In this document: piece after piece, positions 9,914 through 19,188 of the stretch
Numbering within the stretch: the stretch's first letter is position 1
Layout: each line of letters starts with the position of its first letter
Origin: Peptococcaceae bacterium
Lineage (GTDB): Bacteria > Bacillota > Peptococcia > Peptococcales > Peptococcaceae
Assembly (NCBI GenBank): GCA_017399005.1
Contig: JAFQEO010000008.1
Span: 57,648 to 121,647 of the forward strand
Direction: 5' to 3'
Length of the DNA stretch: 64,000 bases
The notes under the pieces: generated by a model
Database searches by the model: none
Seen by the model: only the letters and a program-made list of their open reading frames with translations
Told to the model about the DNA's origin: nothing
Made by a program: the position numbers and the translations under genes

Positions 9914-11023
9914 ATGCGTATTCTGTTGACGGGCGGTGGCACAGGCGGACATATTTATCCGGCTCTGGCTATTGCAGAGCGGTTAAAGGCATTACATCCG
10001 GAATGCGAGATTTTATATGTTGGTACAGAAAAAGGACTGGAGAAGCGGATTGTTCCGCAAAGAGGCGTTCCGTTCCAGACAATTGCGGTGGAAGGTCTGC
10101 CTAGAAAAATCAGCCCGGCATTGCTGAAAGCGGTGGGAAAAGCAGCAGCCGGTTGCATGGATGCACGCAAAATTGTAAAACAGTTTCAGCCGGACCTTGT
10201 TATAGGGACTGGCGGCTATGTGTGCGGTCCGGTTGTTCTGGCGGCTCGTATGGCGGGCATTCCTGCCATGATTCATGAACAGAATGCGTTTCCGGGTGTA
10301 ACCAATAAAATACTGGCACGGTTTGTGAATAAAATAATGGTGAACTTTCAGGCTTCTGAAAAATATTTTGTACATAAGGAGCGAATCTGTGTGACCGGCC
10401 TTCCTGTACGGCAGGAGGTGCTGCGTACGGAAAAACAGGCTGGGTTGGATTATTTCGGTTTTTCTTCGGATAAAACAACGCTGCTGGTGAGCGGAGGCAG
10501 TCGCGGGGCGCGAAGCATCAACCGTGCGATGGCAGAATGTTATCCGGAACTGGTGAAGTATCCAGAACTACAGATTCTGCATTTAACAGGTGCGGTGGAT
10601 TATGAAGATACATTGCAGGCTATCGCATCAAAAAACATTAATTTGAAAGACTATCCGCAGATTATTGTGAAACCATATCTTGATGAAATGCAGTACGGAC
10701 TGGCAGCGGCAGATTTTTGTGTGGGTCGCGCCGGTGCAACCTTTCTAGCCGAAATTACAGCCTGCGGGCTGCCGGGAATTTTAATTCCATATCCTTATGC
10801 GGCAGAAAATCATCAGGAATACAATGCAAAAGCACTGGTCGATCAAAAAGCGGCCGTGATGATTTTGGATAAAGATTTGACCGCCAAGGTACTCTGTCAG
10901 AATATTATGGAGTTTTATCAGCAGCCGGAAAAACGAAAAAACATGGCTGCCTGTGCCCGGAATGCGGGAAAAAGAGATTCGCTGGACCAGATTGTTCAGC
11001 TTGTGGAAGAATATTGCCAGTAA
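9914..11023 (+). CDS. murG: UDP-GlcNAc:lipid I N-acetylglucosaminyltransferase
   Basis: A 369-aa GT-B glycosyltransferase at the inner face of the membrane that converts lipid I to lipid II. The first glycine-rich loop is LLTGGGTGGHIYPALA and the second is GTGGYVCGPV. The HEQNAFPG segment and the C-terminal donor-site GRAGATFLAEI and PYPYAAENHQEYNA are all present. GTG 9902 is in frame, but AGGTGG at 9900-9905 overlaps it and serves ATG 9914 with 8-base spacing. Confidence 0.96.
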   Translation: MRILLTGGGTGGHIYPALAIAERLKALHPECEILYVGTEKGLEKRIVPQRGVPFQTIAVEGLPRKISPALLKAVGKAAAGCMDARKIVKQFQPDLVIGTGGYVCGPVVLAARMAGIPAMIHEQNAFPGVTNKILARFVNKIMVNFQASEKYFVHKERICVTGLPVRQEVLRTEKQAGLDYFGFSSDKTTLLVSGGSRGARSINRAMAECYPELVKYPELQILHLTGAVDYEDTLQAIASKNINLKDYPQIIVKPYLDEMQYGLAAADFCVGRAGATFLAEITACGLPGILIPYPYAAENHQEYNAKALVDQKAAVMILDKDLTAKVLCQNIMEFYQQPEKRKNMAACARNAGKRDSLDQIVQLVEEYCQ

Positions 11024-11040
11024 CGACTGGAGGGATTGGC

Positions 11041-12411
11041 GTGCAGAATATAGAAGGAAAACATATTTACTTTATGGGAATCGGCGGTATCGGGATGAGC
11101 GGAATTGCAGAAATTCTGCTTGATTTTGGGTATCGTGTATCCGGTTCTGATATTAAAACATCCAATGTAACAGAACGTCTGCAGAAAAAAGGTGCAGTGA
11201 TTTATATTGGGCAAAAAGCAGAAAATATTACCGAAGAAATTGATATTATTGTGCGTTCCAGTGCAATCCGGGAAGGTAATCCGGAATTGATGCGCGCAAA
11301 AGAGCTGGGGATTGATATTCTGCATCGGTCTCAGATGCTGGCATATCTGATGGAACATAAACGCGCTATCTGTGTGGCAGGGGCTCATGGCAAAACTACC
11401 ACATCTTCTATGATTGCGCTTATGCTGGAACTGGCAGAAAAAGATCCGACTGTTGTTGTTGGCGGTGAAATTTATCAGATTGGCAGCAATGCTAAAAGCG
11501 GCAAAAGTGACATTCTGGTTGCAGAAGCAGATGAAAGCGATGGTTCTTTTCTGAACCTGCTTCCATGGATGGCGGTTATCACCAATGTTGAAGAAGATCA
11601 TCTGGATCATTATAAAAATCTGGATGCGATTCGCAGTGCATTTCAGGAATTTGTGCGGAAAACCGGTGCAAATGGTGTTGCCGTACTGAACTATGACTGC
11701 GAGGAAACACGTCAGCTGGCTTCTCAGGTGCAGGGTAAGCTGATTACTTATGGTTTTGCAGATGATGCGCAGCTGCAGAGCAGAAACTGGCGATATGAAC
11801 AGGGTATTAATACAGCTGATGTTTATTTGAATGGTCTTTTGCTGGGTACAATGAAACTCCATGTGCCGGGCAGACATAACATCAGCAACGGGCTGGCTGC
11901 GGTGGCAGCAGGGCTTGAAATCGGGATGACATTTGAGGAAATTATAACAGGGCTGGCACAGTTCGGCGGAGCAAGACGCAGATTCCAGCTGCTGGGTAAT
12001 GTGCATGACATTCAGATTATTGATGATTATGCCCACCATCCAACTGAAATTGCCGCAACTATTCAGGCGGCACGCGGTGTACATTCCGGTCGCCTTGTAG
12101 CAGTATTTCAGCCGCATCGTTATAGCCGTACAAAATTTCTGGCAGATAAATTTGCAGAAAGTTTCCAGCTGGCTGACGAAGTGATTCTGACAGATGTATA
12201 TGCAGCTGGTGAAGACTTATCGGAAGGTGCGGAAAGCACTGCGATTATTGACCATATGAAACAGTCTGTGCAGATGGTGCACAGGGAAAAACTGAACAAT
12301 TTCCTGCTGGATTTTGTACAGCCTGGCGATATGGTTTTAATGATGGGTGCCGGGAATATCTGGCAGAATTCGATGCAGCTTGTAGAAGATTTAAAACATA
12401 AGCAGCTGTAG
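11041..12411 (+). CDS. murC: UDP-MurNAc:L-alanine ligase
   Basis: A 456-aa Mur ligase catalysing the first amino-acid addition to UDP-MurNAc. The N-terminal FMGIGGIGMSGIAEI loop, ATP loop CVAGAHGKTTTSSM, EADESDGSF and IDDYAHHPTEI are family hallmarks. The start is taken as GTG 11041, 6 bases after CTGGAGGG (11027-11034); an earlier in-frame TTG at 11014 lies inside murG. The order murG-murC-murB matches many Bacillota that keep murC within the dcw cluster. Confidence 0.95.
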   Translation: MQNIEGKHIYFMGIGGIGMSGIAEILLDFGYRVSGSDIKTSNVTERLQKKGAVIYIGQKAENITEEIDIIVRSSAIREGNPELMRAKELGIDILHRSQMLAYLMEHKRAICVAGAHGKTTTSSMIALMLELAEKDPTVVVGGEIYQIGSNAKSGKSDILVAEADESDGSFLNLLPWMAVITNVEEDHLDHYKNLDAIRSAFQEFVRKTGANGVAVLNYDCEETRQLASQVQGKLITYGFADDAQLQSRNWRYEQGINTADVYLNGLLLGTMKLHVPGRHNISNGLAAVAAGLEIGMTFEEIITGLAQFGGARRRFQLLGNVHDIQIIDDYAHHPTEIAATIQAARGVHSGRLVAVFQPHRYSRTKFLADKFAESFQLADEVILTDVYAAGEDLSEGAESTAIIDHMKQSVQMVHREKLNNFLLDFVQPGDMVLMMGAGNIWQNSMQLVEDLKHKQL

Positions 12412-12471
12412 TGATTGAAACAGATAGATTGAATGATAGATAAAGAATAACAAAGTTCACAGGTGATTTCT

Positions 12472-13353
12472 ATGAAAATCAAAGAACAGGAACCAATGCG
12501 TAATCATACAACCTGGCGGATTGGCGGACCGGCTGATTTGCTGGTGCAGCCGGAATCTGTTGAAGAGTTGCAGAAGGCAATCCAGATAGCAGAACAATCT
12601 GACACGCCTTATTATGTGATTGGCGGCGGGTCAAATCTGCTGGTTGCAGATGAAGGCATCGCAGGAACTGTAATCCAGCTTGGCGGAAGTCTGACCGGGT
12701 TGCAGATAACAGATAAATATATAATTGCAGAGGCCGGTGTGCCTCTGCCTGTCCTTGCCCGAAAAGCAGCTGAGTATGGTCTGTCCGGTCTTGAATTTGC
12801 AGCCGGGATTCCTGGTTCTGTAGGCGGTGCAGTCGTAATGAATGCCGGAGCGTATCAGGGGCAGATTTCCGATGTAATCCGTCAGGTGGTCTGTTGCGAT
12901 GCCAGTGGACAACTTGTGACTCTGGATGCGGAATCGTGTGAGTTTTCTTACCGGAACAGCCGGTTCAAAAAAAATAGAGACTTAATTATTGTTTCGGTAA
13001 AAATGGAACTTACGCCTGGCGACAAAGAGAAAATTCAGGAACAAATGAAGAAAAATACAGCATCGCGCAAAGAAAAACAGCCGGTAGAATATCCGAATGC
13101 CGGGAGTATTTTCAAAAATCCTGCCGGGGATGCGGCCGGACGCCTGATTGAGCTGGTTGGAGCGAAAGGTTGGCGCCAGGGAGATGCGATGGTGTCTGAA
13201 AAGCACAGCAACTTTATTGTGAATCTAGGTTCCGCAACAAGTGAGGATGTGCTGCAACTGGTAAACCGGGTGAAGCAGGCTGTATATTCAAAAACAGGTG
13301 TTCTCTTAGAAGAAGAAATTCTTTTTCTGGGGCGGGAAAATAGCGAAAGATAG
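12472..13353 (+). CDS. murB: UDP-N-acetylenolpyruvoylglucosamine reductase
   Basis: A 293-aa FAD-dependent enzyme that reduces UDP-GlcNAc-enolpyruvate to UDP-MurNAc with NADPH. It shows the FAD-binding YYVIGGGSNLLV and GIPGSVGGAVVMNAGAY. The catalytic region has YRNSRF, NAGSIFKNP, and a serine- and glutamate-containing C-terminal part typical of type IIa MurB. AGGTGA at 12461-12466 precedes ATG 12472 by 5 bases; the GTG at 12463 is inside that ribosome site. Confidence 0.95.
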   Translation: MKIKEQEPMRNHTTWRIGGPADLLVQPESVEELQKAIQIAEQSDTPYYVIGGGSNLLVADEGIAGTVIQLGGSLTGLQITDKYIIAEAGVPLPVLARKAAEYGLSGLEFAAGIPGSVGGAVVMNAGAYQGQISDVIRQVVCCDASGQLVTLDAESCEFSYRNSRFKKNRDLIIVSVKMELTPGDKEKIQEQMKKNTASRKEKQPVEYPNAGSIFKNPAGDAAGRLIELVGAKGWRQGDAMVSEKHSNFIVNLGSATSEDVLQLVNRVKQAVYSKTGVLLEEEILFLGRENSER

Positions 13354-13365
13354 CCAGACAGCCCC

Positions 13366-13394
13366 TAGACAGCCCTTAAATCCTTTGTTATAAT
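13366..13394 (+). promoter_or_regulatory. Sigma-A-like promoter for ftsQ-ftsZ
   Basis: TAGACA (13366-13371), a 17-base spacer and a perfect TATAAT (13389-13394) lie 33 bases upstream of ftsQ. The -35 area contains an 11-base near-repeat (CAGACAGCCCC then TAGACAGCCCT). It would let ftsQ and ftsZ be transcribed independently of the mur genes. Confidence 0.7.
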
Positions 13395-13426
13395 AAATTA
13401 CATAAGCAATGTAAAGTCGTGATAGT

Positions 13427-14260
13427 ATGAATAAAACAGGCAAAATTATTGTTCTGGAAGAATACAAATCGAATGCAGAGAAATCTGTGCCTGAGCAAAG
13501 GAAACAAACTGCGCCAGGGAAGCAGCGGGTTCGCTTAAAAAAACGGAGTCTGCTGAAAGGAATCGGGGCGGTAGCAGGTTTCTTTGTGTTGCTGTATTTA
13601 CTTGGATGTACGCCTTTTTTTCAGGTAAACAGTTTTGAAGTAACAGGAAATAGTGCTCTGACAGATGAAAAAGTCGTTGCGTTGTCGGGAATTGAACAAG
13701 GTGATAACTTTTTTTATGCTGATACCTGGGGGGCCAAGAGAAGTCTGCGGCAGAATCCTTTTGTGGAGAATGTAAAAATTCGCAGAAAACTGCCGGACCG
13801 ACTGCTGATTCAGGTGACAGAACGGCGTTCCGTTGGTTATATTGTTACACGGGACGGATATGTACAGGTTGGTGAAGATGGACGACTGCTGGCAATTCAG
13901 CAGAGTTTAAGCAATTACGGTCTGCCGGTTATCAGTGGTGTTGAACTGAGCGAACTGCCTGCAATTGGCGGGTTTATTCAGAATGAAAAACTGAAACAGG
14001 CTCTGGAAGTGCTGCAGCATTGTGATCAGTCGCTGCTGAACAATATTGCAGAACTGAATGTGGGACAGGAGTATTATATTCTGGCTTACACTAATCAGAA
14101 AGTAGAGGTTCGCCTTGGTGGACTGGACAATATTGAACAGCGTCTTCAGGATTTAAATCAGATTTTAACGACGGTTGTAGGGACACAAATTGCGGTGGAT
14201 CAGATTTTGTATATTGATATGCGATATGAAGGTCAGCCAGTGATAAAATTGAGAACTTAA
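13427..14260 (+). CDS. ftsQ: Cell division protein FtsQ/DivIB
   Basis: A 277-aa bitopic protein of the FtsQLB divisome complex. A basic cytoplasmic region of about 45 residues is followed by one membrane span (about 48-65). A POTRA domain follows, starting FFQVNSFEVTGNSALTDEKV, then the beta domain with the ERRSVGYI block. It is placed directly before ftsZ, where many Bacillota have ftsA; none is present here. The start ATG 13427 has no strong Shine-Dalgarno, but the promoter position and domain layout support it. Confidence 0.9.
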   Translation: MNKTGKIIVLEEYKSNAEKSVPEQRKQTAPGKQRVRLKKRSLLKGIGAVAGFFVLLYLLGCTPFFQVNSFEVTGNSALTDEKVVALSGIEQGDNFFYADTWGAKRSLRQNPFVENVKIRRKLPDRLLIQVTERRSVGYIVTRDGYVQVGEDGRLLAIQQSLSNYGLPVISGVELSELPAIGGFIQNEKLKQALEVLQHCDQSLLNNIAELNVGQEYYILAYTNQKVEVRLGGLDNIEQRLQDLNQILTTVVGTQIAVDQILYIDMRYEGQPVIKLRT

Positions 14261-14290
14261 GTCAGGATAACGAGTAGGGAGCGTGTAGGT

Positions 14291-15409
14291 ATGTTTGAAC
14301 TGGAAAAAAACAACAGCGGTAACTTAGCTTGCATAAAAGTAATTGGTGTTGGCGGCGGTGGCGGCAATGCTGTAAATCGTATGATTGCTGCCAATGTGCA
14401 AGGTGTTGAATTTATCGTTGCAAATACAGATGCACAGGCGCTGGAAATGTCTAAAGCGCCAACAAAAATTCAGCTGGGTGGTAAACTGACCCGTGGTCTG
14501 GGTGCCGGCGGGAACCCTGAAGTAGGCAGCAAATCTGCTGAAGAAAGCCGTGAAGAACTGACACAGGCTCTGAAAGGTGCAGACCTGGTATTCGTAACAG
14601 CTGGTATGGGTGGCGGTACTGGTACCGGTGCAGCTCCTGTTGTTGCGGAAGTGGCAAAAAGCATTGGTGCACTGACTATCGGGATTGTAACCAAACCATT
14701 TAATTTTGAAGGTAAACGTCGTATGAAACAGGCTCTGGAAGGGATTGAACGCCTGTCTGCTCAGGTAGACTCGATTGTAACCATTCCGAATGACCGTTTA
14801 TTGCAGATTGCAGATAAAAATACCACATTAGAATCGGCATTCTCTTTCGCAGATGATATTCTGCGTCAGGGTGTGCAGGGTATTTCTGATACAATCGCAA
14901 AACCAGGGATTATTAACCTGGACTTTGCCGATGTTCGTGCTACTATGGAAAATACCGGTGTAGCACTGATGGGTGTAGGGGTTGCTAAAGGCGAAAACCG
15001 TGCGGTAACAGCTGCAAAAGCAGCGATTTCCTCTCCATTACTGGAACTGTCCATTGAAGGTGCTAAAGGGATTCTGTTTAATATTTCCGGTAGCAATCTG
15101 ACTCTGCTGGAAGCACAGGAAGCGGCAGACTTTATCTATGAATCTGCAGGTACCGATGCAGATATTATGTTCGGTGCATTTAATGAAGAAAATGGTTCCG
15201 ATGAAATCAAAATCACAATTATTGCGACTGGCTTTAACCAGCAGAATCCAGCAGAACAGCCAGTGGCTCCGGAAAAGAAACAGACTGTAACTGCAAAAGA
15301 AAATGTTCGTCCTGCACATCAGGCAGCTGTGCGCGGTGAAATTCCAGAAATCAAATCTGCTCTGGATGGCGTTGTGATTCCTGAATTCTTACTGAGAAAG
15401 AAAAATTAA
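14291..15409 (+). CDS. ftsZ: Cell division GTPase FtsZ
   Basis: A 372-aa tubulin-like GTPase that forms the Z ring. Visible hallmarks are [14 protein letters not shown], the tubulin signature [15 protein letters not shown], the catalytic T7-loop [11 protein letters not shown] and a short linker ending in the conserved C-terminal peptide ([10 protein letters not shown]). Codons are strongly of the preferred type, as expected for an abundant protein. A terminator follows. Confidence 0.98.
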   Translation: MFELEKNNSGNLACIKVIGVGGGGGNAVNRMIAANVQGVEFIVANTDAQALEMSKAPTKIQLGGKLTRGLGAGGNPEVGSKSAEESREELTQALKGADLVFVTAGMGGGTGTGAAPVVAEVAKSIGALTIGIVTKPFNFEGKRRMKQALEGIERLSAQVDSIVTIPNDRLLQIADKNTTLESAFSFADDILRQGVQGISDTIAKPGIINLDFADVRATMENTGVALMGVGVAKGENRAVTAAKAAISSPLLELSIEGAKGILFNISGSNLTLLEAQEAADFIYESAGTDADIMFGAFNEENGSDEIKITIIATGFNQQNPAEQPVAPEKKQTVTAKENVRPAHQAAVRGEIPEIKSALDGVVIPEFLLRKKN

Positions 15410-15439
15410 TCGATTGTTAAAATTAAGCTGATTTTTAAA

Positions 15440-15472
15440 GGGTATTTCCGACAGGAAATACTCTTTTTTTTG
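15440..15472 (+). terminator. Rho-independent terminator after ftsZ
   Basis: GGGTATTTCC, loop GACA and GGAAATACTC (one G-T pair) form a stem that runs directly into eight T residues. It ends the dcw transcript. Confidence 0.9.
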
Positions 15473-15574
15473 TGCGCAAATCGACAGGTTTCGCAAAGCA
15501 GCAGGAGTATAATAGAGAAAAGTCAGGCCGTATTACGGCCGAGAGTTTTGTCTGTTCGGAGGTGGGCTCTATGT

Positions 15575-16465
15575 ATGACGGTGTATATCGATGAAATCTT
15601 TGCAGTAAACCTGATTATGGATTGGCTGATTTTATACATGACAGGTAATCTGGCACAGCATAGCTTAAAAATGTGGCGTATCACAGCAGGAGCGGTGCTG
15701 GGCGCGATATATTCTATTGCGGTGTTTATGCCGCATAATGGCTGGCTGTCGCTGTTTCCTGCAAAAGTGAGCTGGTCGGTACTGATGCTGATGGCAGCTT
15801 ACCCGTTTGTCAGCTGGTGGCAGACAGGAAAACTGATAGCTTATTTTTATCTGATTTCTTTTGCAATGGGTGGTGCTTCCATAGCTGCCATGTATCTGTT
15901 CAGCCAGCCTGCAATGCAGACCTGGAGCGGTATTGCACTGATAGAAATAGATTTTCACCTGTTCTGGCTTCTGACTGGAGTTTTTCTGATAATCGGTACA
16001 GCGGTCTGTCTGCGGGGAAAGCTGCGGCAGAATCTGACTTCAGCACAGGCTATTGCAGATGGTATGATTCAGCTGGATGAGCAGGCAATTTCTTTACGAT
16101 TGCTGGTAGATAACGGCCACAGCCTTACAGATCCTTTAACAGGAAAGGCGGTTCTGATTGTAAGCCGGAAAAAAATTCTTCCCTTGTTTCCAGGTTCAGT
16201 TCAAGCATTGCTGCAGGAGGAATTAATAAATACAGAAATATTTTTGGATTTGGCTGAGCAGCAGGAGATGGCGGGAAAGTGGCGACTCATTCCGTATCAG
16301 ACAGTGGGGCAGCAGGGAACCATGCTTGGATTCCGTGCAGATAAAGTAACGCTGCAGTTTAATGGCAGAAAAAGTATATGGTCAGATATACTTGTTATGC
16401 TTTCACCACAGCAATTTTCTGCAGATGAAAATTTTCAGGGTCTTGTTCCGCCGGAGCTGCTTTAA
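15575..16465 (+). CDS. spoIIGA: Sporulation sigma-E factor processing peptidase SpoIIGA
   Basis: A 296-aa membrane aspartic protease that in spore formers cleaves the pro-sequence of sigma-E in the mother cell. The N-terminal half has five hydrophobic segments (starting TVYIDEIFAVNLIMDW, a typical SpoIIGA opening). The C-terminal half has the active-site region LLVDNGHSLTDPLTGKAV, where Asp is the expected nucleophile. The start is ATG 15575, with CGGAGGTGG (15557-15565) in front. It sits 15 bases before sigE, as in Bacillus. Whether the organism forms spores cannot be judged from this gene alone. Confidence 0.93.
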   Translation: MTVYIDEIFAVNLIMDWLILYMTGNLAQHSLKMWRITAGAVLGAIYSIAVFMPHNGWLSLFPAKVSWSVLMLMAAYPFVSWWQTGKLIAYFYLISFAMGGASIAAMYLFSQPAMQTWSGIALIEIDFHLFWLLTGVFLIIGTAVCLRGKLRQNLTSAQAIADGMIQLDEQAISLRLLVDNGHSLTDPLTGKAVLIVSRKKILPLFPGSVQALLQEELINTEIFLDLAEQQEMAGKWRLIPYQTVGQQGTMLGFRADKVTLQFNGRKSIWSDILVMLSPQQFSADENFQGLVPPELL

Positions 16466-16480
16466 GAAAGGGGTATATAT

Positions 16481-17194
16481 ATGGGCGTACGGGAAAAAAT
16501 AAATCTGATGATGGTTTGGATGATACGAAAACTGCACCTGCAGGAGAATGTATATTACGTGGGAAGCAGTGAATCACTGCCGATGCCGCTTAATGCAGAG
16601 GAGGAACAGCAGCTGCTTAAACAGCTGGGGCAGGATGGCCAGCAAGCACGGCAGAAACTGATTGAGCATAACTTGCGGCTCGTTGTATATATTGCGCGAA
16701 AATTCGAAAATACCGGAATACCTGTGGAGGATTTGATTTCCATTGGGACCATTGGATTAATCAAAGCGGTCAATACATTCGATAACGAAAAGAAAATCAA
16801 GTTGGCCACCTATGCATCGCGATGTATTGAAAATGAAATTCTGATGCAGTTGCGTCGTACCAGCAAAATGCGTTACGAGGTCAGTCTGGATGAGCCATTA
16901 AAGATTGATTATGATGGCAACGAACTGCTGCTGTCTGATGTGATGGGTACCGAAGAGGATTCTATCTATCAGCATATTGAAAAAGATATCGACTATAGTC
17001 TGCTGCAAACAGCTATGTCCCAGCTGACAAAACGGGAACGCATGATTGTGGAGCTGCGGTTTGGCCTGCGCGGCAAGGAAGAACGCACCCAGAAAGAGGT
17101 TGCCGATTTACTTGGCATTTCGCAATCCTATATTTCGCGGCTCGAGAAAAAAATTATAGGGCGGTTACAGCGTGAGTTTCAGAAACTGGAGTAG
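16481..17194 (+). CDS. sigE: RNA polymerase sporulation sigma factor sigma-E
   Basis: A 237-aa sigma-70-family factor for early mother-cell gene expression. The N-terminal extension up to about residue 28 ([14 protein letters not shown] around the cleavage region) matches the pro-sequence that SpoIIGA removes. Region 2 ([24 protein letters not shown], written here only as a landmark of core binding, runs about residues 66-90) and region 4 with its helix-turn-helix ([18 protein letters not shown], 206-223) are intact. In Bacillus sigG follows; here pgeF follows directly. Confidence 0.95.
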   Translation: MGVREKINLMMVWMIRKLHLQENVYYVGSSESLPMPLNAEEEQQLLKQLGQDGQQARQKLIEHNLRLVVYIARKFENTGIPVEDLISIGTIGLIKAVNTFDNEKKIKLATYASRCIENEILMQLRRTSKMRYEVSLDEPLKIDYDGNELLLSDVMGTEEDSIYQHIEKDIDYSLLQTAMSQLTKRERMIVELRFGLRGKEERTQKEVADLLGISQSYISRLEKKIIGRLQREFQKLE

Positions 17195-17330
17195 CAGAGG
17201 GATTTTTTATAAAGAAACGGCAGATTCTTTGTGAAGCAACCGATATCTGGCAGCGCTTTTTGCAAAAGATGTTTCTCTTTTCTTTGTATTTATAGTAAAA
17301 TGGATGAAAATACAGAAAGAAGGGATGCCC

Positions 17331-18143
17331 ATGTTTCTGCAGGAAACGCATGAAGGAATAACTGTTTATAAATCTCCAGTCTTAAAAATGCAGCAGGATT
17401 TACTGCATGGCTTTAGCAGCCGTGTGGGTGGATATAGTTTAGAACCTTTTTATAGTCTCAATATGGGGCTTACCAGCGGAGATAATCCGGAGCATGTGGT
17501 AAAAAACAGAAGCCTGTTTGCCCGTGCTGCAGGTATTATGCCAGAGCAGGTTGTTTGCGGATATCAGGTACACAGCACCAATATTGCAAGAGTAACTCTG
17601 GAAGATGCTGGCCGCGGTTTTTTTGATGCATCGCAGGCCCTGCCGGAGACCGATGGCATGGTAACCAGTCAGAAAGGCATTGCCTTAATGACGCTGTATG
17701 CTGATTGTGTACCGGTACTGTTTTATGAACCTGAACAGAAAGTGATAGCGGTCTGTCATTGCGGATGGAAAGGTACTGTAGGTAAACTGGCTGCAAAAAT
17801 GGCTGGTATTATGAAAACGGAATACGGCTGCAATCTGGAAAAAATTCTAGCAGCAATCGGTCCGTCCATTTCCCGGGAAACTTATGAAGTTGACCAGCCT
17901 GTGCTGGAACGCTTTCGTGACGCGTTTTCTTTTGCTGATAAGCTGATTACACCGGTAGATGCAGAGCACGGCAAAGTGGATTTATGGGAGGCAAACCGGC
18001 TGCAGCTTCTGGAGGCAGGTCTTCTGGATTGCAACATTGATGTGAGCGGGCTCTGCACCTGTCAGAATAATCATATCTTTTTCAGCCATCGGGCAGACCA
18101 TGGAAAAACAGGGCGCAATGCAGCCGTGATAATGATGAAATAA
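17331..18143 (+). CDS. pgeF: Peptidoglycan editing factor / multicopper-oxidase-type laccase-domain protein
   Basis: A 270-aa YfiH/YlmD family protein. Members act on UDP-MurNAc-L-Ser precursors (PgeF) or as zinc-dependent purine nucleoside enzymes. The metal-site residues are visible: His in GYQVHST, Cys in YADCVPVLF and His in CHCGWKGT. AAGAAGGG ending at 17324 is 6 bases before ATG 17331, which is preferred over ATG 17304 and 17325. Its place behind sigE echoes Bacillus ylmD. The exact substrate in this organism is not determined. Confidence 0.88.
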   Translation: MFLQETHEGITVYKSPVLKMQQDLLHGFSSRVGGYSLEPFYSLNMGLTSGDNPEHVVKNRSLFARAAGIMPEQVVCGYQVHSTNIARVTLEDAGRGFFDASQALPETDGMVTSQKGIALMTLYADCVPVLFYEPEQKVIAVCHCGWKGTVGKLAAKMAGIMKTEYGCNLEKILAAIGPSISRETYEVDQPVLERFRDAFSFADKLITPVDAEHGKVDLWEANRLQLLEAGLLDCNIDVSGLCTCQNNHIFFSHRADHGKTGRNAAVIMMK

Positions 18144-18229
18144 AAATTCTCCTATACTGAATATTTTTTTCACAATCCGGGTAATAATTTTATGTAAGAA
18201 TTCTTATCGCTCTGGATGCATTGCAAATA

Positions 18230-18258
18230 TTGCGACGGGGTTCGGCAGAGGCTATAAT
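18230..18258 (+). promoter_or_regulatory. Sigma-A-like promoter for the SDR gene
   Basis: TTGCGA (18230-18235), a 17-base spacer and TATAAT (18253-18258) sit 38 bases before the start codon, with GGGGAGG as ribosome site. Confidence 0.7.
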
Positions 18259-18296
18259 GAAAGTAACTTATGTATAAACGCGGGGAGGAATATTCT

Positions 18297-19097
18297 ATGG
18301 GATTTTTAACAGGTAAAACCGTAATCGTAACTGGTGGCGGGCGTGCAGTTCTGAGCGATGGCAGATGTGGTTCCATCGGTTACGGGATTGCAACTGCATA
18401 TGCAAAAGAAGGTGCTAACATTGTTATCACCGGTCGTAATGTGAAAAAACTGGAAGACGCAAAAGAAGAACTGGAAAGACTGTATGGTGTAAAAGTACTG
18501 CCAGTACAGGCTGATATCAGCGCTGGTGCAGATAATGAAGCAGTGGCAGCGTCTGTTGTAAAACAGACTATCGATGCGTTTGGCCGTATTGACGTGCTGA
18601 TTAACAATGCACAGGCATCTGCTTCTGGTGTAACTCTGGCTGACCACACTGTGGAACAGTTTGATCTGGCAATGTACTCCGGGTTATATGCAGTATTCCA
18701 CTACATGAAAGCCTGCTATCCATATCTGAAAGAAACAAAAGGCAGTGTTATCAACTTTGCCTCCGGTGCTGGTTTATTTGGTAATTTCGGGCAGAGTGCC
18801 TATGCTGCTGCTAAAGAAGGGATTCGCGGTATCAGCCGTGTAGCAGCTACCGAATGGGGTCCGGACGGCATCAATGTAAACGTGATTTGTCCAATTGCAT
18901 GGACTGCACAGCTGGAACAGTTTGAAAAAGCATATCCGGAAGCATTCAAACAGAATGTAAAAATGCCGCCAATGGGTCACTATGGCGATCCTGAACTGGA
19001 AATCGGCCGTGTATGTGTACAGCTGGCATCTCCAGATTTCAAATATCTGAGCGGTGAAACATTAACACTTGAAGGCGGTATGGGTCTGCGTCCATAA
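18297..19097 (+). CDS. Short-chain dehydrogenase/reductase (SDR)
   Basis: A 266-aa classical SDR oxidoreductase. It has VTGGG at the N-terminal Rossmann loop, NNAQASASG (NNAG-like), the catalytic serine in FASGAG and YAAAKEG (YxxxK). The C-terminal part has GLRP after a GGMG segment. The glycine-rich loop carries an insert of about eight residues (TGGGRAVLSDGRCGSIGYG) before the final GxG. Codon use is of the highly expressed type. It has its own promoter and terminator, so it is a single-gene unit. The substrate is unknown; 3-oxoacyl-ACP reductase or enoyl reductase relatives are the nearest guesses. Confidence 0.85.
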   Translation: MGFLTGKTVIVTGGGRAVLSDGRCGSIGYGIATAYAKEGANIVITGRNVKKLEDAKEELERLYGVKVLPVQADISAGADNEAVAASVVKQTIDAFGRIDVLINNAQASASGVTLADHTVEQFDLAMYSGLYAVFHYMKACYPYLKETKGSVINFASGAGLFGNFGQSAYAAAKEGIRGISRVAATEWGPDGINVNVICPIAWTAQLEQFEKAYPEAFKQNVKMPPMGHYGDPELEIGRVCVQLASPDFKYLSGETLTLEGGMGLRP

Positions 19098-19129
19098 CTG
19101 TTTTGCAGAACTATATATTATAAACTGAT

Positions 19130-19176
19130 AAAAGCCTTGTCTGTGTCGGATTAGTTTGACACAGGCAAGGCTTTTT
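19130..19176. terminator. Bidirectional terminator between SDR and DUF881 genes
   Basis: AAAAGCCTTG... at 19130-19147 pairs with GACACAGG...CTTTTT at 19158-19176 in a long stem of about 18 bp, with T residues on both strands. It serves the converging SDR gene (+) and DUF881 gene (-). Confidence 0.88.
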
Positions 19177-19188
19177 GTATGTTGCAGG

